Origin: Chitinophagaceae bacterium
GTDB taxonomy: Bacteria > Bacteroidota > Bacteroidia > Chitinophagales > Chitinophagaceae
DNA: 64,000 nt
Direction: 5' to 3'
NCBI GenBank assembly: GCA_016706055.1
Contig: JADJKL010000003.1
Coordinates: 1-64,000, forward strand
Part shown: positions 18,672 through 27,228 of the stretch, in pieces
Layout of the letters: each line of letters begins with the position of its first letter
Position numbering within the stretch: position 1 is the first letter of the stretch
Made by a program: the position numbers and the translations under genes
Notes under the pieces: generated by a model
Told to the model about the DNA's origin: nothing
Seen by the model: the letters and a program-made list of their open reading frames with translations, nothing else
The model's database searches: none

Positions 18672-19850
18672 TTATGGTTTAGCTGAACTTCCCAGCCATG
18701 CCATCATTCCCATTCCAATTTCAATAGCGTTTTCATCAATGTTAAAAACAGGTGTATGCACACCGGCTGTTATTCCTTTAGCTTTATTCATAGTGCCGAG
18801 GCGATAAAAGCAGGCTGGTATTTGCTGTGCATAGTAACCAAAGTCTTCCGCACCCATTCTTAGTTCTGTTTCACTTACATTTTCTGCTCCCATAAAATCA
18901 CTTGCCAGGCTCATTGCCTCAGCGGTTACTTTTTCATCGTTCATCACACATGGATAGCCAACATCAATATGCAGGTCGGCTTCTCCTCCCATTGATTGAA
19001 CAAGGTTGGTTGTTAATTGATGCATGAGCTCATGTGCTTTAAACCGCCATGTTTCATCCATTGCTCTAAATGTGCCCATCAGTTTTACTTCGTTTGGAAT
19101 TACATTAGTGGTATTTCCTGCATTAAAAGAAGTAATAGAAAGTACAGAAGGATTAAATGGATTATTATTTCTACTAATCAATTGCTGCAATGCAATGATT
19201 AAATGTGAACTTATTAATATAGGATCAATTGTTATATGCGGCGAGGCAGCATGTCCGCCTTTGCCTTTTATTGTAATATATATTTCATCGGCACTTGCCA
19301 TTACTTTACCACTTCTAAAACTTAATTCACCAACTTCCAGTATTGTATTTACATGTAATGCATAAATAGATTGTGGTTTTGGATTTTCCAATACTCCATC
19401 TCTTATCATATAGGAAGCGCCACCGGGGTTTTTTTCTTCACCCGGCTGAAAAATCAGTTTCACCGTTCCTTCCCACTCATCTTTTAATTCATGTAAAATT
19501 TTTGCGGCGCCTAGCAAACAGGTTGTATGTACATCATGACCGCAGGCATGCATTACTCCATCGTTCTTTGATTTATAGGGAACATCGTTTTCTTCTTTAA
19601 TAGGCAAAGCATCCATATCTGCCCTTAATGCAACAATTCTTTTCTCAGGGTTTTTGCCATGTATAATACCAACCACACCAGTTGTTGCTATAACAGTAAA
19701 TGGAATGCCAAATTCTTCCAACTTGCCTTGAACAAATTTTGACGTTTCAAATTCCTGATAGCTTAGTTCTGGGTGAGCATGAAGATGGTGGCGAATTTCA
19801 ACAAACTCAGAAAAATACTTTTTGGCTAATGCTTTAATTTTTTCTTGCAT
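18672..19850 (-). CDS. M20 family metallo-amidohydrolase (N-acyl amino acid / IAA-amino acid hydrolase-like)
   Basis: A 392-residue cytosolic di-metal hydrolase that removes acyl groups from amino acids or related amides. Metal-binding motifs are visible: ACGHDVHTTCLLG, FQPGEEKNPGGA with the catalytic Glu pair, and AEDFGYYAQQIPACFYRLG near the C-terminus. The N-terminal RHHLHAHPELSYQE is the usual opening of the family. Its dimerisation lid domain (GKGGHAASPHITIDPI) is complete. Length is normal. A TATTTTTG element ends 5 nt before the ATG, predicting a near-leaderless message. It has no metabolic partner next to it. Confidence 0.93.
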   Translation of the reverse strand: MQEKIKALAKKYFSEFVEIRHHLHAHPELSYQEFETSKFVQGKLEEFGIPFTVIATTGVVGIIHGKNPEKRIVALRADMDALPIKEENDVPYKSKNDGVMHACGHDVHTTCLLGAAKILHELKDEWEGTVKLIFQPGEEKNPGGASYMIRDGVLENPKPQSIYALHVNTILEVGELSFRSGKVMASADEIYITIKGKGGHAASPHITIDPILISSHLIIALQQLISRNNNPFNPSVLSITSFNAGNTTNVIPNEVKLMGTFRAMDETWRFKAHELMHQLTTNLVQSMGGEADLHIDVGYPCVMNDEKVTAEAMSLASDFMGAENVSETELRMGAEDFGYYAQQIPACFYRLGTMNKAKGITAGVHTPVFNIDENAIEIGMGMMAWLGSSAKP

Positions 19851-19855
19851 AATGG

Positions 19856-19863
19856 CAAAAATA
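19856..19863 (-). promoter_or_regulatory. -7 element (TATTTTTG) abutting the M20 start
   Basis: On the minus strand TATTTTTG, then five bases, then ATG. A TTTG lies 16 nt upstream, closer than the ideal 19-21. It suggests transcription starting at or next to the start codon. Confidence 0.5.
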
Positions 19864-19946
19864 CTAATTCGAAAGCAAGCAAAACTTGTATAAACGAATA
19901 ATCCCGGACTATTGCCGGGATAATAGTTTCTATTTAAGAAAAAATT

Positions 19947-20426
19947 TTATGGGTTTATACCTTCATCGCCTTTGCCAGACTTTACTTCTATAATATCTTT
20001 CATAATAAAAACACCTTTAGGAAAGTAAGTATTAAATCTTCTTTGGTAGGATTCGGCATCTTTACGATCCTTAAAATTGCCAGCTTTTACACGGAAATAA
20101 GGCGACTGATACCACATATAGGCTTTTAGCTCTGGGAAATAGGTATATACTTTTGTTTTAGCGGCATAGGCTTCATCCCTGTTGTTAGTACTGATAATCA
20201 TCAGACGAAATCCTTTATCGGTTCTTCTACCGTCTCTGCTGGTAACTTCATTTATATAAGCTTGCTTTTTTACAAGCAAATCAAGTCTTGCATCTTTGTG
20301 TACTAAAACAGAGTTAGTATCAACAGCGACAATTATCGCAGTATCTTTTTGCGCCAAACAATTTGTTGCAACAATAATCATTGCAATTGAAAAAATGAAT
20401 TTCATATTTTGTTTAAGGTTCATCAT
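19947..20426 (-). CDS. Exported SPOR domain protein
   Basis: A 159-residue protein with an N-terminal signal peptide (MKFIFSIAMIIVATNCLAQ; the ATG at 20405 is an equally good start). The C-terminal 80 residues form a SPOR domain (GFRLMIISTNNRDEAYAAKTKVY, SPYFRVKAGNFKDRKDAESYQRRF). SPOR domains bind denuded peptidoglycan glycans, usually at division sites, so a periplasmic or cell-wall role is expected. It lies directly downstream of the two aldehyde dehydrogenase genes with only 9 bp to the stop of the second, so it could be cotranscribed, although its function is unrelated. Confidence 0.88.
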   Translation of the reverse strand: MMNLKQNMKFIFSIAMIIVATNCLAQKDTAIIVAVDTNSVLVHKDARLDLLVKKQAYINEVTSRDGRRTDKGFRLMIISTNNRDEAYAAKTKVYTYFPELKAYMWYQSPYFRVKAGNFKDRKDAESYQRRFNTYFPKGVFIMKDIIEVKSGKGDEGINP

Positions 20427-20435
20427 GCTGTAAAA

Positions 20436-21386
20436 TTAATATCCTCCGCCTGCACTAGCAATATTTTCTACAGGATGCCAGGTTGTTTTTATTTCTTGTG
20501 TATCCATGATAAAGTAAGGGGATTGTCCTTCTTCAGTTGTCCAGTTTATTTTATCATAAAATGTAATACGTTTCAGATTCGTTGCGGATTTTTCTCTTAT
20601 TATTTTCTTTGTTTCAGAATCTTTTTCGCAATAAATGGTTGCATTTACATCCATATGATCAACGAACCACGAAGTTAATTCTGCTGGTTTGCCCGTTAAA
20701 ATATTAACAACTCCTCCCGGCAAATCGGAAGAGTTTAAAACTTCTGCAAAAGTTACGCCACAAAGAGGTTTTGTTTCTGATGCTAATACGATGCAAGTAT
20801 TTCCTCCGGCAATAACGGGAGCTATTACAGAAACCAACCCTAATAACGAATCGACTTGCGGAGCAATAATTGAAACAACTCCTGTTGGTTCAGGCACAGA
20901 AAAATTGAAATGAGAAGTGGCCACAGGATTTACTGCGCTGAATAATTGCTGAAATTTATCACACCATCCAGCATAATAAATCAATCTGTCTATAGCAAGG
21001 TTTACTTCTTTCTCTGCTTTTGCTTTTGTTCCGTCTTGTAGAATTAATTCTTCAATAAATTGTGCTTTTCTTCCTTCAAGCATTTCGGCCATTCTATATA
21101 ATATCTGACTGCGGTTGAATGCTGCTCTGCTACTCCAATCACCAACTGCAGCTCTTGCTTTTAAAACAGCATCCCTAAAATCTTTTCTAGAACTCAGGCA
21201 AACATTCGCCAATTTTTTTCCTGCTGCATTTTCCGGTTGATAATATCTTCCCGACTCTGTTCTTGGGAATTGCCCTCCGATATAAATTTTATAAGTCTTC
21301 AATACTTCTAATCTTTTAGAAGATGTTTTTTTCTCCAAACCGTTTTCGCTTACTTTAAGCGAAGATTTTTTAATTGTCTTTTCCAT
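20436..21386 (-). CDS. Aldehyde-dehydrogenase-like pseudoenzyme (ALDH16 C-terminal-type)
   Basis: A 316-residue protein starting at ATG 21386 (a longer in-frame start at 21455 overlaps the previous gene's tail region). It aligns with the N-terminal and NAD-binding part of an aldehyde dehydrogenase (YKIYIGGQFPRTESGRYY, FRDAVLKARAAVGDWSSR, PEPTGVVSIIAP, GNTCIVLASETKPL, LPGGVVNILTGK). It ends before the catalytic Glu (ELGGK) and Cys (GxxCC) regions. Instead it finishes with a short domain containing SATNLKRITFY and EIKTTWHPV. That tail resembles the end of ALDH16, whose second ALDH unit also lacks the catalytic Cys. It likely supports assembly of the active ALDH encoded just upstream. No catalysis is expected. 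Confidence 0.75.
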   Translation of the reverse strand: MEKTIKKSSLKVSENGLEKKTSSKRLEVLKTYKIYIGGQFPRTESGRYYQPENAAGKKLANVCLSSRKDFRDAVLKARAAVGDWSSRAAFNRSQILYRMAEMLEGRKAQFIEELILQDGTKAKAEKEVNLAIDRLIYYAGWCDKFQQLFSAVNPVATSHFNFSVPEPTGVVSIIAPQVDSLLGLVSVIAPVIAGGNTCIVLASETKPLCGVTFAEVLNSSDLPGGVVNILTGKPAELTSWFVDHMDVNATIYCEKDSETKKIIREKSATNLKRITFYDKINWTTEEGQSPYFIMDTQEIKTTWHPVENIASAGGGY

Positions 21387-21417
21387 TTCTATTTTTTTAG
21401 CCGAGAAGGAAATAAGA

Positions 21418-21451
21418 CGGTAAGAAAAATTCCCGTCTTCCCGTCTTACCG
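21418..21451. repeat. Intercistronic hairpin between the two ALDH genes
   Basis: CGGTAAGA ... TCTTACCG, an 8-bp stem around a loop that repeats CCCGTCTT. It lies between the ALDH stop and the ATG of the pseudo-ALDH. It could tune relative expression by processing or partial termination. Confidence 0.45.
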
Positions 21452-21458
21452 GCAATTT

Positions 21459-22982
21459 TTAGCTTTTTAAATTCAAATAAGGTAACAATCCATGTAAACC
21501 ACCTTCTCTTCCAAATCCACTTTCTTTATAACCTCCAAATGGTGATGTTGGATCAAACTTATTAAATGTATTGGCCCACACAACACCTGCTTTCATTCTT
21601 TTTGTCATGTTGAAAATCTTTGAACCTTTATCCGTCCACACACCAGCACTTAAGCCATATGGTGAATTATTTGCTTTTTCAATCACTTCATCTTCTGTTC
21701 GGAAAGTAAGAATGGCCAGCACCGGTCCGAAAATTTCTTCCTGTGCTATGCGGTTGCTCTGCGCTACATTGGTAAATAGAGTGGGGCGACAGAAAAATCC
21801 TTTGCCCGGCAAGCGGCAACTACTTTGATACATTTCGGCACCTTCTTTTTTCCCGATGCCGATATATTTATTAATAATATCTAATTGCGATTTTGAATTG
21901 ATAGCACCGATATCAGTATTCTTATCCATCGGGTCACCAACAATTAAAGATTCTAAACGGTCTTTCAGTTTTCGAATTACTTCTTTTGCTACCGATTCCT
22001 GCACATACAGTCTTGAGCCGGCACAACAAACATGTCCCTGGTTAAAAAATATTCCATTGATAACACCTTCCACTGCCTGATCAATCGCTGCATCTTCAAA
22101 AATGATATTGGCAGCTTTTCCGCCGAGTTCTAATGTTGCTTTTTTATCAGTTCCAGCAATAGACCGTTGAATTATTTTTCCAACATCAGTAGAACCAGTA
22201 AATGCAATTTTATTTACATCCGGATGATTAACCATTGCAGCACCTGTTGCTCCTGCACCTGTAATTATATTCACCACACCTGGAGGTAAATCGGCTTCCT
22301 GAATAATCTCAGCCAGTTTCAAAGCAGTTAGCGGAGTTGTTTCGGCAGATTTTAATACAACTGTATTACCTGTGGCAATTGCTGGTGCAATTTTCCATGC
22401 CGCCATCAGCAATGGAAAATTCCAAGGAATAATTTGTGCCGCAACACCCAATGGTTCTGTTGTACGGTTCGGGAATGCATATTCTAATTTATCTGCCCAA
22501 CCTGCATAATAAAAGAAATGATTGGCAGCAGTTGGCACATCAAAGTCACGGCTTTCTTTAATTGGTTTGCCGCCATCTAATGATTCAATGATAGCCAACT
22601 CTCTTGCTTTCTCCTGCATTATCCTTGCAATACGAAAAATATATTTTGCCCTTTCTTTCGCAGGCATTTTCTTCCATGTTTTCTCGTAAGCATTTCTGGC
22701 AGCCTTCACCGCTTTGTCTACATCAGCAGCATTGGCATCAGCTACCTCACTCAGCTTTTCTTCATTCGCCGGATTGATGGTGTCGAAATATTTTTTTGAT
22801 AATGGCTTCTGCCATTCACCATTAATAAACAGGTCATATTGCTTATTGATAGTCGCTGCACTTTTACTTTCCGGTGCAGGAGCATAAGTCCAGCTTGTAT
22901 CAAATTTTAATTTGATTGTGTTACTCTTTTTTGTCGCAGCCTGCCTGCCGATAGGCACGGCTTTCTTTGTTTTTACAGCCAT
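21459..22982 (-). CDS. Aldehyde dehydrogenase, ALDH16-like catalytic unit
   Basis: A 507-residue NAD(P)-dependent aldehyde dehydrogenase. The NAD site (IIPWNFPLLMAAWKIAPAIA, AFTGSTDVGK), the catalytic Glu (LELGGKAANI) and the catalytic Cys (FFNQGHVCCAGSR) are present, as are the ending motifs EEIFGPVLAI and SPFGGYKESGFGRE. Compared with usual ALDHs it carries about 45 extra N-terminal residues. These include VPIGRQAA, encoded by a palindromic repeat, and a Lys/Ser/Ala-rich linker. The next gene encodes a pseudo-ALDH and the upstream gene is deoC. DeoC releases acetaldehyde from deoxyribose-5-phosphate, so oxidation of acetaldehyde to acetate is the likely role (inference). Deoxynucleoside catabolism is the suggested pathway. 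Confidence 0.9.
   Translation of the reverse strand: MAVKTKKAVPIGRQAATKKSNTIKLKFDTSWTYAPAPESKSAATINKQYDLFINGEWQKPLSKKYFDTINPANEEKLSEVADANAADVDKAVKAARNAYEKTWKKMPAKERAKYIFRIARIMQEKARELAIIESLDGGKPIKESRDFDVPTAANHFFYYAGWADKLEYAFPNRTTEPLGVAAQIIPWNFPLLMAAWKIAPAIATGNTVVLKSAETTPLTALKLAEIIQEADLPPGVVNIITGAGATGAAMVNHPDVNKIAFTGSTDVGKIIQRSIAGTDKKATLELGGKAANIIFEDAAIDQAVEGVINGIFFNQGHVCCAGSRLYVQESVAKEVIRKLKDRLESLIVGDPMDKNTDIGAINSKSQLDIINKYIGIGKKEGAEMYQSSCRLPGKGFFCRPTLFTNVAQSNRIAQEEIFGPVLAILTFRTEDEVIEKANNSPYGLSAGVWTDKGSKIFNMTKRMKAGVVWANTFNKFDPTSPFGGYKESGFGREGGLHGLLPYLNLKS
22938..22961. repeat. Palindromic repeat inside the ALDH 5' coding region
   Basis: GCCTGCCTGCCGATAGGCACGGC-like sequence with inner stem TGCCT/AGGCA, read on the minus strand as VPIGRQAA. 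It is G/C-rich and low in similarity to any ALDH core. It appears to be a dispersed palindrome captured in frame. Confidence 0.55.
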
Positions 22983-22998
22983 AATTTAATTTTTCTTG

Positions 22999-23024
22999 TC
23001 CTCCGAAGCCTTTGCGAAGGAGGA
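22999..23024. repeat. CCGAAGC/GCGAAGG palindrome, copy 1
   Basis: TCCTCC-GAAGCCTTTGCGAA-GGAGGA. Outer 6-bp arms pair perfectly around a conserved core. The same core with different but again complementary arms is found at 58611-58637. Confidence 0.65.
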
Positions 23025-23060
23025 TTATTTATCCAGCGACATTAACACGGATGAACTTCC

Positions 23061-23100
23061 GTTGCGTCGCACTCTTCATCGTTCTGTAATTCTATTCAGC
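23061..23100. repeat. Dispersed intergenic repeat, copy 2
   Basis: Contains GTTGCGTCGCAC (also at 58311-58322 in reverse complement) and CACTCTT...GTAATTCTATTCAGC (also at 18564-18593). It therefore links the three copies as one family. Confidence 0.65.
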
Positions 23101-23111
23101 TTTTTATTTCA

Positions 23112-23178
23112 CGCAAAGCCGCAAAGTAATTAAGGCGCAAAGAGAGTATATTAATTTTTCTTTGCGCCCTAGCGTCTT
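23112..23178. repeat. GCAAAG-type palindromic intergenic repeat
   Basis: Inner arms AGGCGCAAAGA / TCTTTGCGCC and outer arms GCAAAGCCGC / GCGTCTTTGC form a long interrupted hairpin between the deoC stop and the ALDH start. It resembles the element at 6.54-6.60 kb in composition and placement. Confidence 0.65.
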
Positions 23179-23188
23179 TGCTTGAAAA

Positions 23189-24108
23189 CTAATCCACCGA
23201 AAAATAATTTGCACTCTGATATTGTCCTGTTTTCAATTTGACCATCTGCATCAACACATCATTAGCTAAACTACTGGCACCAAAACGAAACCATTCATTG
23301 TTCAGCCAATCTTCTCCCAACACTTCTTTTACCATTACTAAATAATGCAACGCCAGTTTTGATTTGGAAATGCCACCTGCTGGTTTCATCCCAATCATCT
23401 TACCTGTCTTATAATAAAATCTCTTATTGCTTCCAACATTACCAATGTTACTGGCATAGTAGCTGCTGGTTGTATTTTTCCTGTTGATGTTTTAATAAAA
23501 TCTGCTCCGGCATGCATCGCAATATCAGATGCCCGTCTCACTTTATCAAAAGTTCCTAATTCACCTGTTTCTAAAATAACTTTCAATCTTGCTTCGCCGC
23601 AGGCTTCTTTAATAGCAGCTATCTCATCAAACACAAAATTGTATTCACCTGAATGGAATTTTCCCCGGCTGATTACCATATCCACTTCATCCGCACCTTC
23701 ATTCACTGCATATTTTGTATCTCTTATCTTAATGTCTTTTGGAGCTTGTCCGCTAGGAAAAGCTGTTGCAACAGAGGCTACTTTTATTCCTGAATCACCC
23801 AATGCTTTCTTTGCCACTTTTACCATGCTTGGATAAACACATATTGCAGCAACCGTTGGAATGCCCGGTAATGCATCATGTGGATGCATGGCTTTATAGC
23901 AAAGCTGTTTCACTTTTCCGTCTGTATCTTTTCCTTCCAATGTAGTCAGGTCTATCATATTCAGCACTAGCTTCAAACCGTTCTCTTTCGATTCGTTCTT
24001 GATGCTGCGTTTGGTAAACCGGGAAGCCCTTTCTTCCACACCCACTTGGTCTATATGAGGTGTTAGAGTGAAGTCAGGGTGCATTATTGTTGGTTTGGCT
24101 GCGGCCAT
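23189..24108 (-). CDS. deoC: Deoxyribose-phosphate aldolase (frameshifted near the C-terminus)
   Basis: A class I aldolase cleaving 2-deoxyribose-5-phosphate to acetaldehyde and glyceraldehyde-3-phosphate. Conserved features are the N-terminal IDLTTLEGKDTDGKVKQLC, VDMVISRGKF, VILETGELGT, the Schiff-base lysine in FIKTSTGK and the phosphate-binding IGMKPAGGI. The frame breaks near 23412. The sequence for DFYYKTGKMIGMK lacks one T in a T-run, which splits the gene into a 237-residue and an overlapping 69-residue piece. Corrected, the protein is about 306 residues, as in the longer eukaryote-like DeoC form. It is probably the first gene of a deoC-ALDH-pseudoALDH unit. A TATCTTTG -7 element lies 22 nt upstream of the start. 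Confidence 0.92.
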
Positions 24109-24130
24109 AATATTGATTTATTAAGACTTT

Positions 24131-24138
24131 CAAAGATA
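24131..24138 (-). promoter_or_regulatory. -7 element of deoC
   Basis: TATCTTTG on the minus strand, 22 nt before the deoC ATG, in the divergent spacer shared with the amidohydrolase operon. No clear -33 TTTG at the ideal distance. Confidence 0.45.
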
Positions 24139-24257
24139 ACCAAAGTTCCGGGGAAAGGAATTAGCCAGATTTCCGTCAAATGGAAGCCTTTTATCAATTT
24201 ATTTATTTTCTGTAAACCGATTGTTATAAATTCGGTTTCTATTAAAACCAAACTGAA

Positions 24258-27218
24258 ATGAGAAAAAACCGATTATGGCTGGTGGTAGCAATTACTATTG
24301 CTTACTCTCTACCACTGGCAGCACAACCTACTTTTCCCGAAAACGGCGTAGCGAGTCCCAGACACGGACATTATGCTTTTACCAATGCTACAATTGTAAA
24401 AGATGCATCTACTACAATCACCAATGCAACGCTGATTGTTAAGGATGGTAAAATTTTGGCTGTAGGTGCTAATTTAAAAACTCCTGCCGGAGCTGTGGAA
24501 ATTGATTGCAAAGGAAAATTTATTTATCCATCTTTCATCGACATCTATTCCGATTATGGAATTGCTACTCCGCAAAGAACAGGTGGCGGCGGTTTCAATT
24601 TTGCACAACCAGCTCAGTTGGAAACGGCAACAAAAGGTGCTTATGGTTGGAATCAGGCTATTAAAAGTGATGTAGATGCATACAAATCATTTGTGGTGGA
24701 TGATGCAAAAGCAAAACCTTTAAGAGACGCTGGTTTTGGAACTGTTTTATCGCATGTAAAAGATGGAATAGCCAGAGGTACTGGTGTGGTTGCCACTTTA
24801 GCAAACGATAAAGAAAATTTTGCTATTATAAAAGAAAAGGCATCGGCACATTATTCTTTTAGTAAAGGAACTTCTACTCAAAGTTATCCCAGCTCAATGA
24901 TGGGTATGATTGCATTACTGAGACAAACTTATCTGGATGCACAGTGGTATAAAACAAAACCTGCAGCTGATAAAGCTACCAATGCTACTTTCATCGTTCC
25001 GTTAAATTTTCCACAAGCACAAGATGTGGAAGATCCTAATGATGCAAAGTTTGTTGCTTTAGACGATATGAAGCATTGGGAAATGGCTCCGTCTAATGCT
25101 GCCGCTTTTGAAAAAGCCGGTATTCCTTTTTGTTTAACCACTGCTGATCTGCGTTCCGTTAATCAGTTTTGGACAAACCTGCGCAAAGCAATGGAATATG
25201 GTTTAAGCGAAAGCAAAGTTATGGAGGCATTGACTAAGACCCCTGCAATGGCATTGGGCATTTATGATAAAGTAGGTAGTTTGGAAGCTGGCAAACTGGC
25301 TAATTTTTTAATTACGAATGGTCCGCTGTTCGATTCAAAAACTGCTATCCAATTTAATTATGTACAAGGAAATAAATATGTTGTAAAAGATGACAATTTT
25401 ATTGCCGGAACATATGAGATCAACATAAATACTCCAACTGGCGATGAAAAATATACATTGGATGTGAAAAGCCCGAGCTCGGCTACTATGTTTGGAAAAG
25501 ATACATTGAACACCAAGTTCAGTCAGGATGGAAAAATTGTAAAGCTTAATTATGCTCCAATGGCTCGTCGTCAACGTCCTGCTGCAATGCCTGAAGGTGG
25601 CCAGCGACCAGGAGGTTTTGGAAGGACAGGAGTAGCAGATGCAACATTACCTGCTAATGCACCGAGATTAAGCGGTATAAGTAGTGGAACTGAATGGAAT
25701 GGAACAGGAATTGATTCTTTAGGAAATCCATTAACATGGACTGCAATATTTGTTAAAGCTGCAGAAGCAAAGCCAGATACAGCTAAGAAGAAAGATGCAC
25801 CAGTAATTGGCAAAGTAGTTTATCCTTTCGAACCATTTGGATGGGAAGAAAGTCAGCAGCCAAAACAAGAAACAATTCTTATAAAAAATGCTACTGTCTG
25901 GACGAATGAGAAAGAAGGAGTATTACAGAATTCAGATGTATTAATTAAGAATGGAAAAATTGCGGCAGTTGGCAAAAATCTTTCTGATGCGTCTGCAAAA
26001 ACTATTGATGGAACCGGAAAGCATGTTACTGCCGGAATTATTGATGAGCATTCACATATTGCGGCAGCTTCTATTAATGAAGGTGGTCAGAGTGTAACAT
26101 CAGAAGTTCGTATTGCAGACAATCTGAATCCGGATGATATAAATATATACAGACAATTAAGTGGTGGTGTAACAACCTCTCATATCTTACACGGTTCAGC
26201 CAATGTAATTGGCGGGCAAACACAATTAATAAAACTTCGCTGGGGTGCCAATGCAGAAGATTTGAAATTCAAAGGTGCTGATGGCTTCATCAAATTTGCA
26301 TTAGGTGAAAACGTAAAACGTTCTTCAGCACCGTTAGGCAATAATCGTTATCCTGATACAAGAATGGGAGTGGAGCAGGTACTGGTTGATGCTTTTACAA
26401 GAGCAAAAGATTATCAAAAGGAATGGAAGAAGTATAATGATACAAAAGATAAGAAAGGAATTAATGCACCAAGAAGAGATCTGGAATTGGACGCATTGGT
26501 AGAGATTTTGGAAAAGAAAAGATTTATTACTTGCCACTCTTATGTGCAAAGTGAAATTAATGCTGCTATGGAAGTGGCCAATAAGATGGGTTACACTGTA
26601 AATACTTTTACTCATATTCTAGAAGGATATAAAGTAGCCGACAAAATGCTGAAGCATGGTTCTTATGTTTCTACTTTCTCTGATTGGTGGGCTTATAAAA
26701 TGGAAGTAGAAGATGCAATTCCTTATAATGCGGCTATTATGCAGAAAGTAGGTTTAGTTGTTGCTATCAATAGTGATGATGCTGAAATGGCTCGTCGTTT
26801 GAATCAGGAAGCAGCCAAAATTGTAAAGTATGGCGGTGTTACGGAAGAAGAAGCATGGAAAATGGTCACACTTAACCCTGCAAAAATGTTACATGTGGAT
26901 GATAAGGTTGGAAGCTTAAAAGTTGGAAAGGATGGTGATGTTGTTCTTTGGAGTGATAACCCATTAGCTATATATGCAAAGCCTTTATATACAATTATAG
27001 AAGGTACTATTTATTTTGACAGACAAAAAGATGAGCAATTGCAGAAGCAAGTAGATGAAGAAAGGCTTCGCCTTGTTAGAAAAATGAATGGTGAAAAAAG
27101 AAGTGGTATGCCAACAATCCCGGCTCAGCCATCTTATCAGATTATGCATAGTTGTAGCGATCATGCTCACAGTCACGGATTATTGGTAATTGATGCAGAC
27201 GAAATTAATAACGACTAA
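24258..27218 (+). CDS. Exported amidohydrolase with two amidohydrolase-type units
   Basis: A 986-residue secreted protein with signal peptide (LWLVVAITIAYSLPLAAQ). It holds two imidazolonepropionase-like amidohydrolase units. In the first (about residues 40-380) the position of the metal-binding HxH reads FIDIYSDYG, so the metal ligands are missing. A beta-rich linker with a Pro/Gly/Arg-rich stretch (RPAAMPEGGQRPGG) follows. In the second (about 540-960) the motifs are intact: GIIDEHSHIAAAS, a helical substrate segment with ITCHSYVQSE, THILEGYK, and the metal Asp in INSDDAEM. The second unit is therefore catalytic and the first degenerate. A periplasmic hydrolase of peptide-like or cyclic amides is likely; substrate is unknown. 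The end is His-rich (MHSCSDHAHSHG). A second degenerate amidohydrolase follows 10 bp later. Confidence 0.87.
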   Translation: MRKNRLWLVVAITIAYSLPLAAQPTFPENGVASPRHGHYAFTNATIVKDASTTITNATLIVKDGKILAVGANLKTPAGAVEIDCKGKFIYPSFIDIYSDYGIATPQRTGGGGFNFAQPAQLETATKGAYGWNQAIKSDVDAYKSFVVDDAKAKPLRDAGFGTVLSHVKDGIARGTGVVATLANDKENFAIIKEKASAHYSFSKGTSTQSYPSSMMGMIALLRQTYLDAQWYKTKPAADKATNATFIVPLNFPQAQDVEDPNDAKFVALDDMKHWEMAPSNAAAFEKAGIPFCLTTADLRSVNQFWTNLRKAMEYGLSESKVMEALTKTPAMALGIYDKVGSLEAGKLANFLITNGPLFDSKTAIQFNYVQGNKYVVKDDNFIAGTYEININTPTGDEKYTLDVKSPSSATMFGKDTLNTKFSQDGKIVKLNYAPMARRQRPAAMPEGGQRPGGFGRTGVADATLPANAPRLSGISSGTEWNGTGIDSLGNPLTWTAIFVKAAEAKPDTAKKKDAPVIGKVVYPFEPFGWEESQQPKQETILIKNATVWTNEKEGVLQNSDVLIKNGKIAAVGKNLSDASAKTIDGTGKHVTAGIIDEHSHIAAASINEGGQSVTSEVRIADNLNPDDINIYRQLSGGVTTSHILHGSANVIGGQTQLIKLRWGANAEDLKFKGADGFIKFALGENVKRSSAPLGNNRYPDTRMGVEQVLVDAFTRAKDYQKEWKKYNDTKDKKGINAPRRDLELDALVEILEKKRFITCHSYVQSEINAAMEVANKMGYTVNTFTHILEGYKVADKMLKHGSYVSTFSDWWAYKMEVEDAIPYNAAIMQKVGLVVAINSDDAEMARRLNQEAAKIVKYGGVTEEEAWKMVTLNPAKMLHVDDKVGSLKVGKDGDVVLWSDNPLAIYAKPLYTIIEGTIYFDRQKDEQLQKQVDEERLRLVRKMNGEKRSGMPTIPAQPSYQIMHSCSDHAHSHGLLVIDADEINND

Positions 27219-27228
27219 AATCATAATA

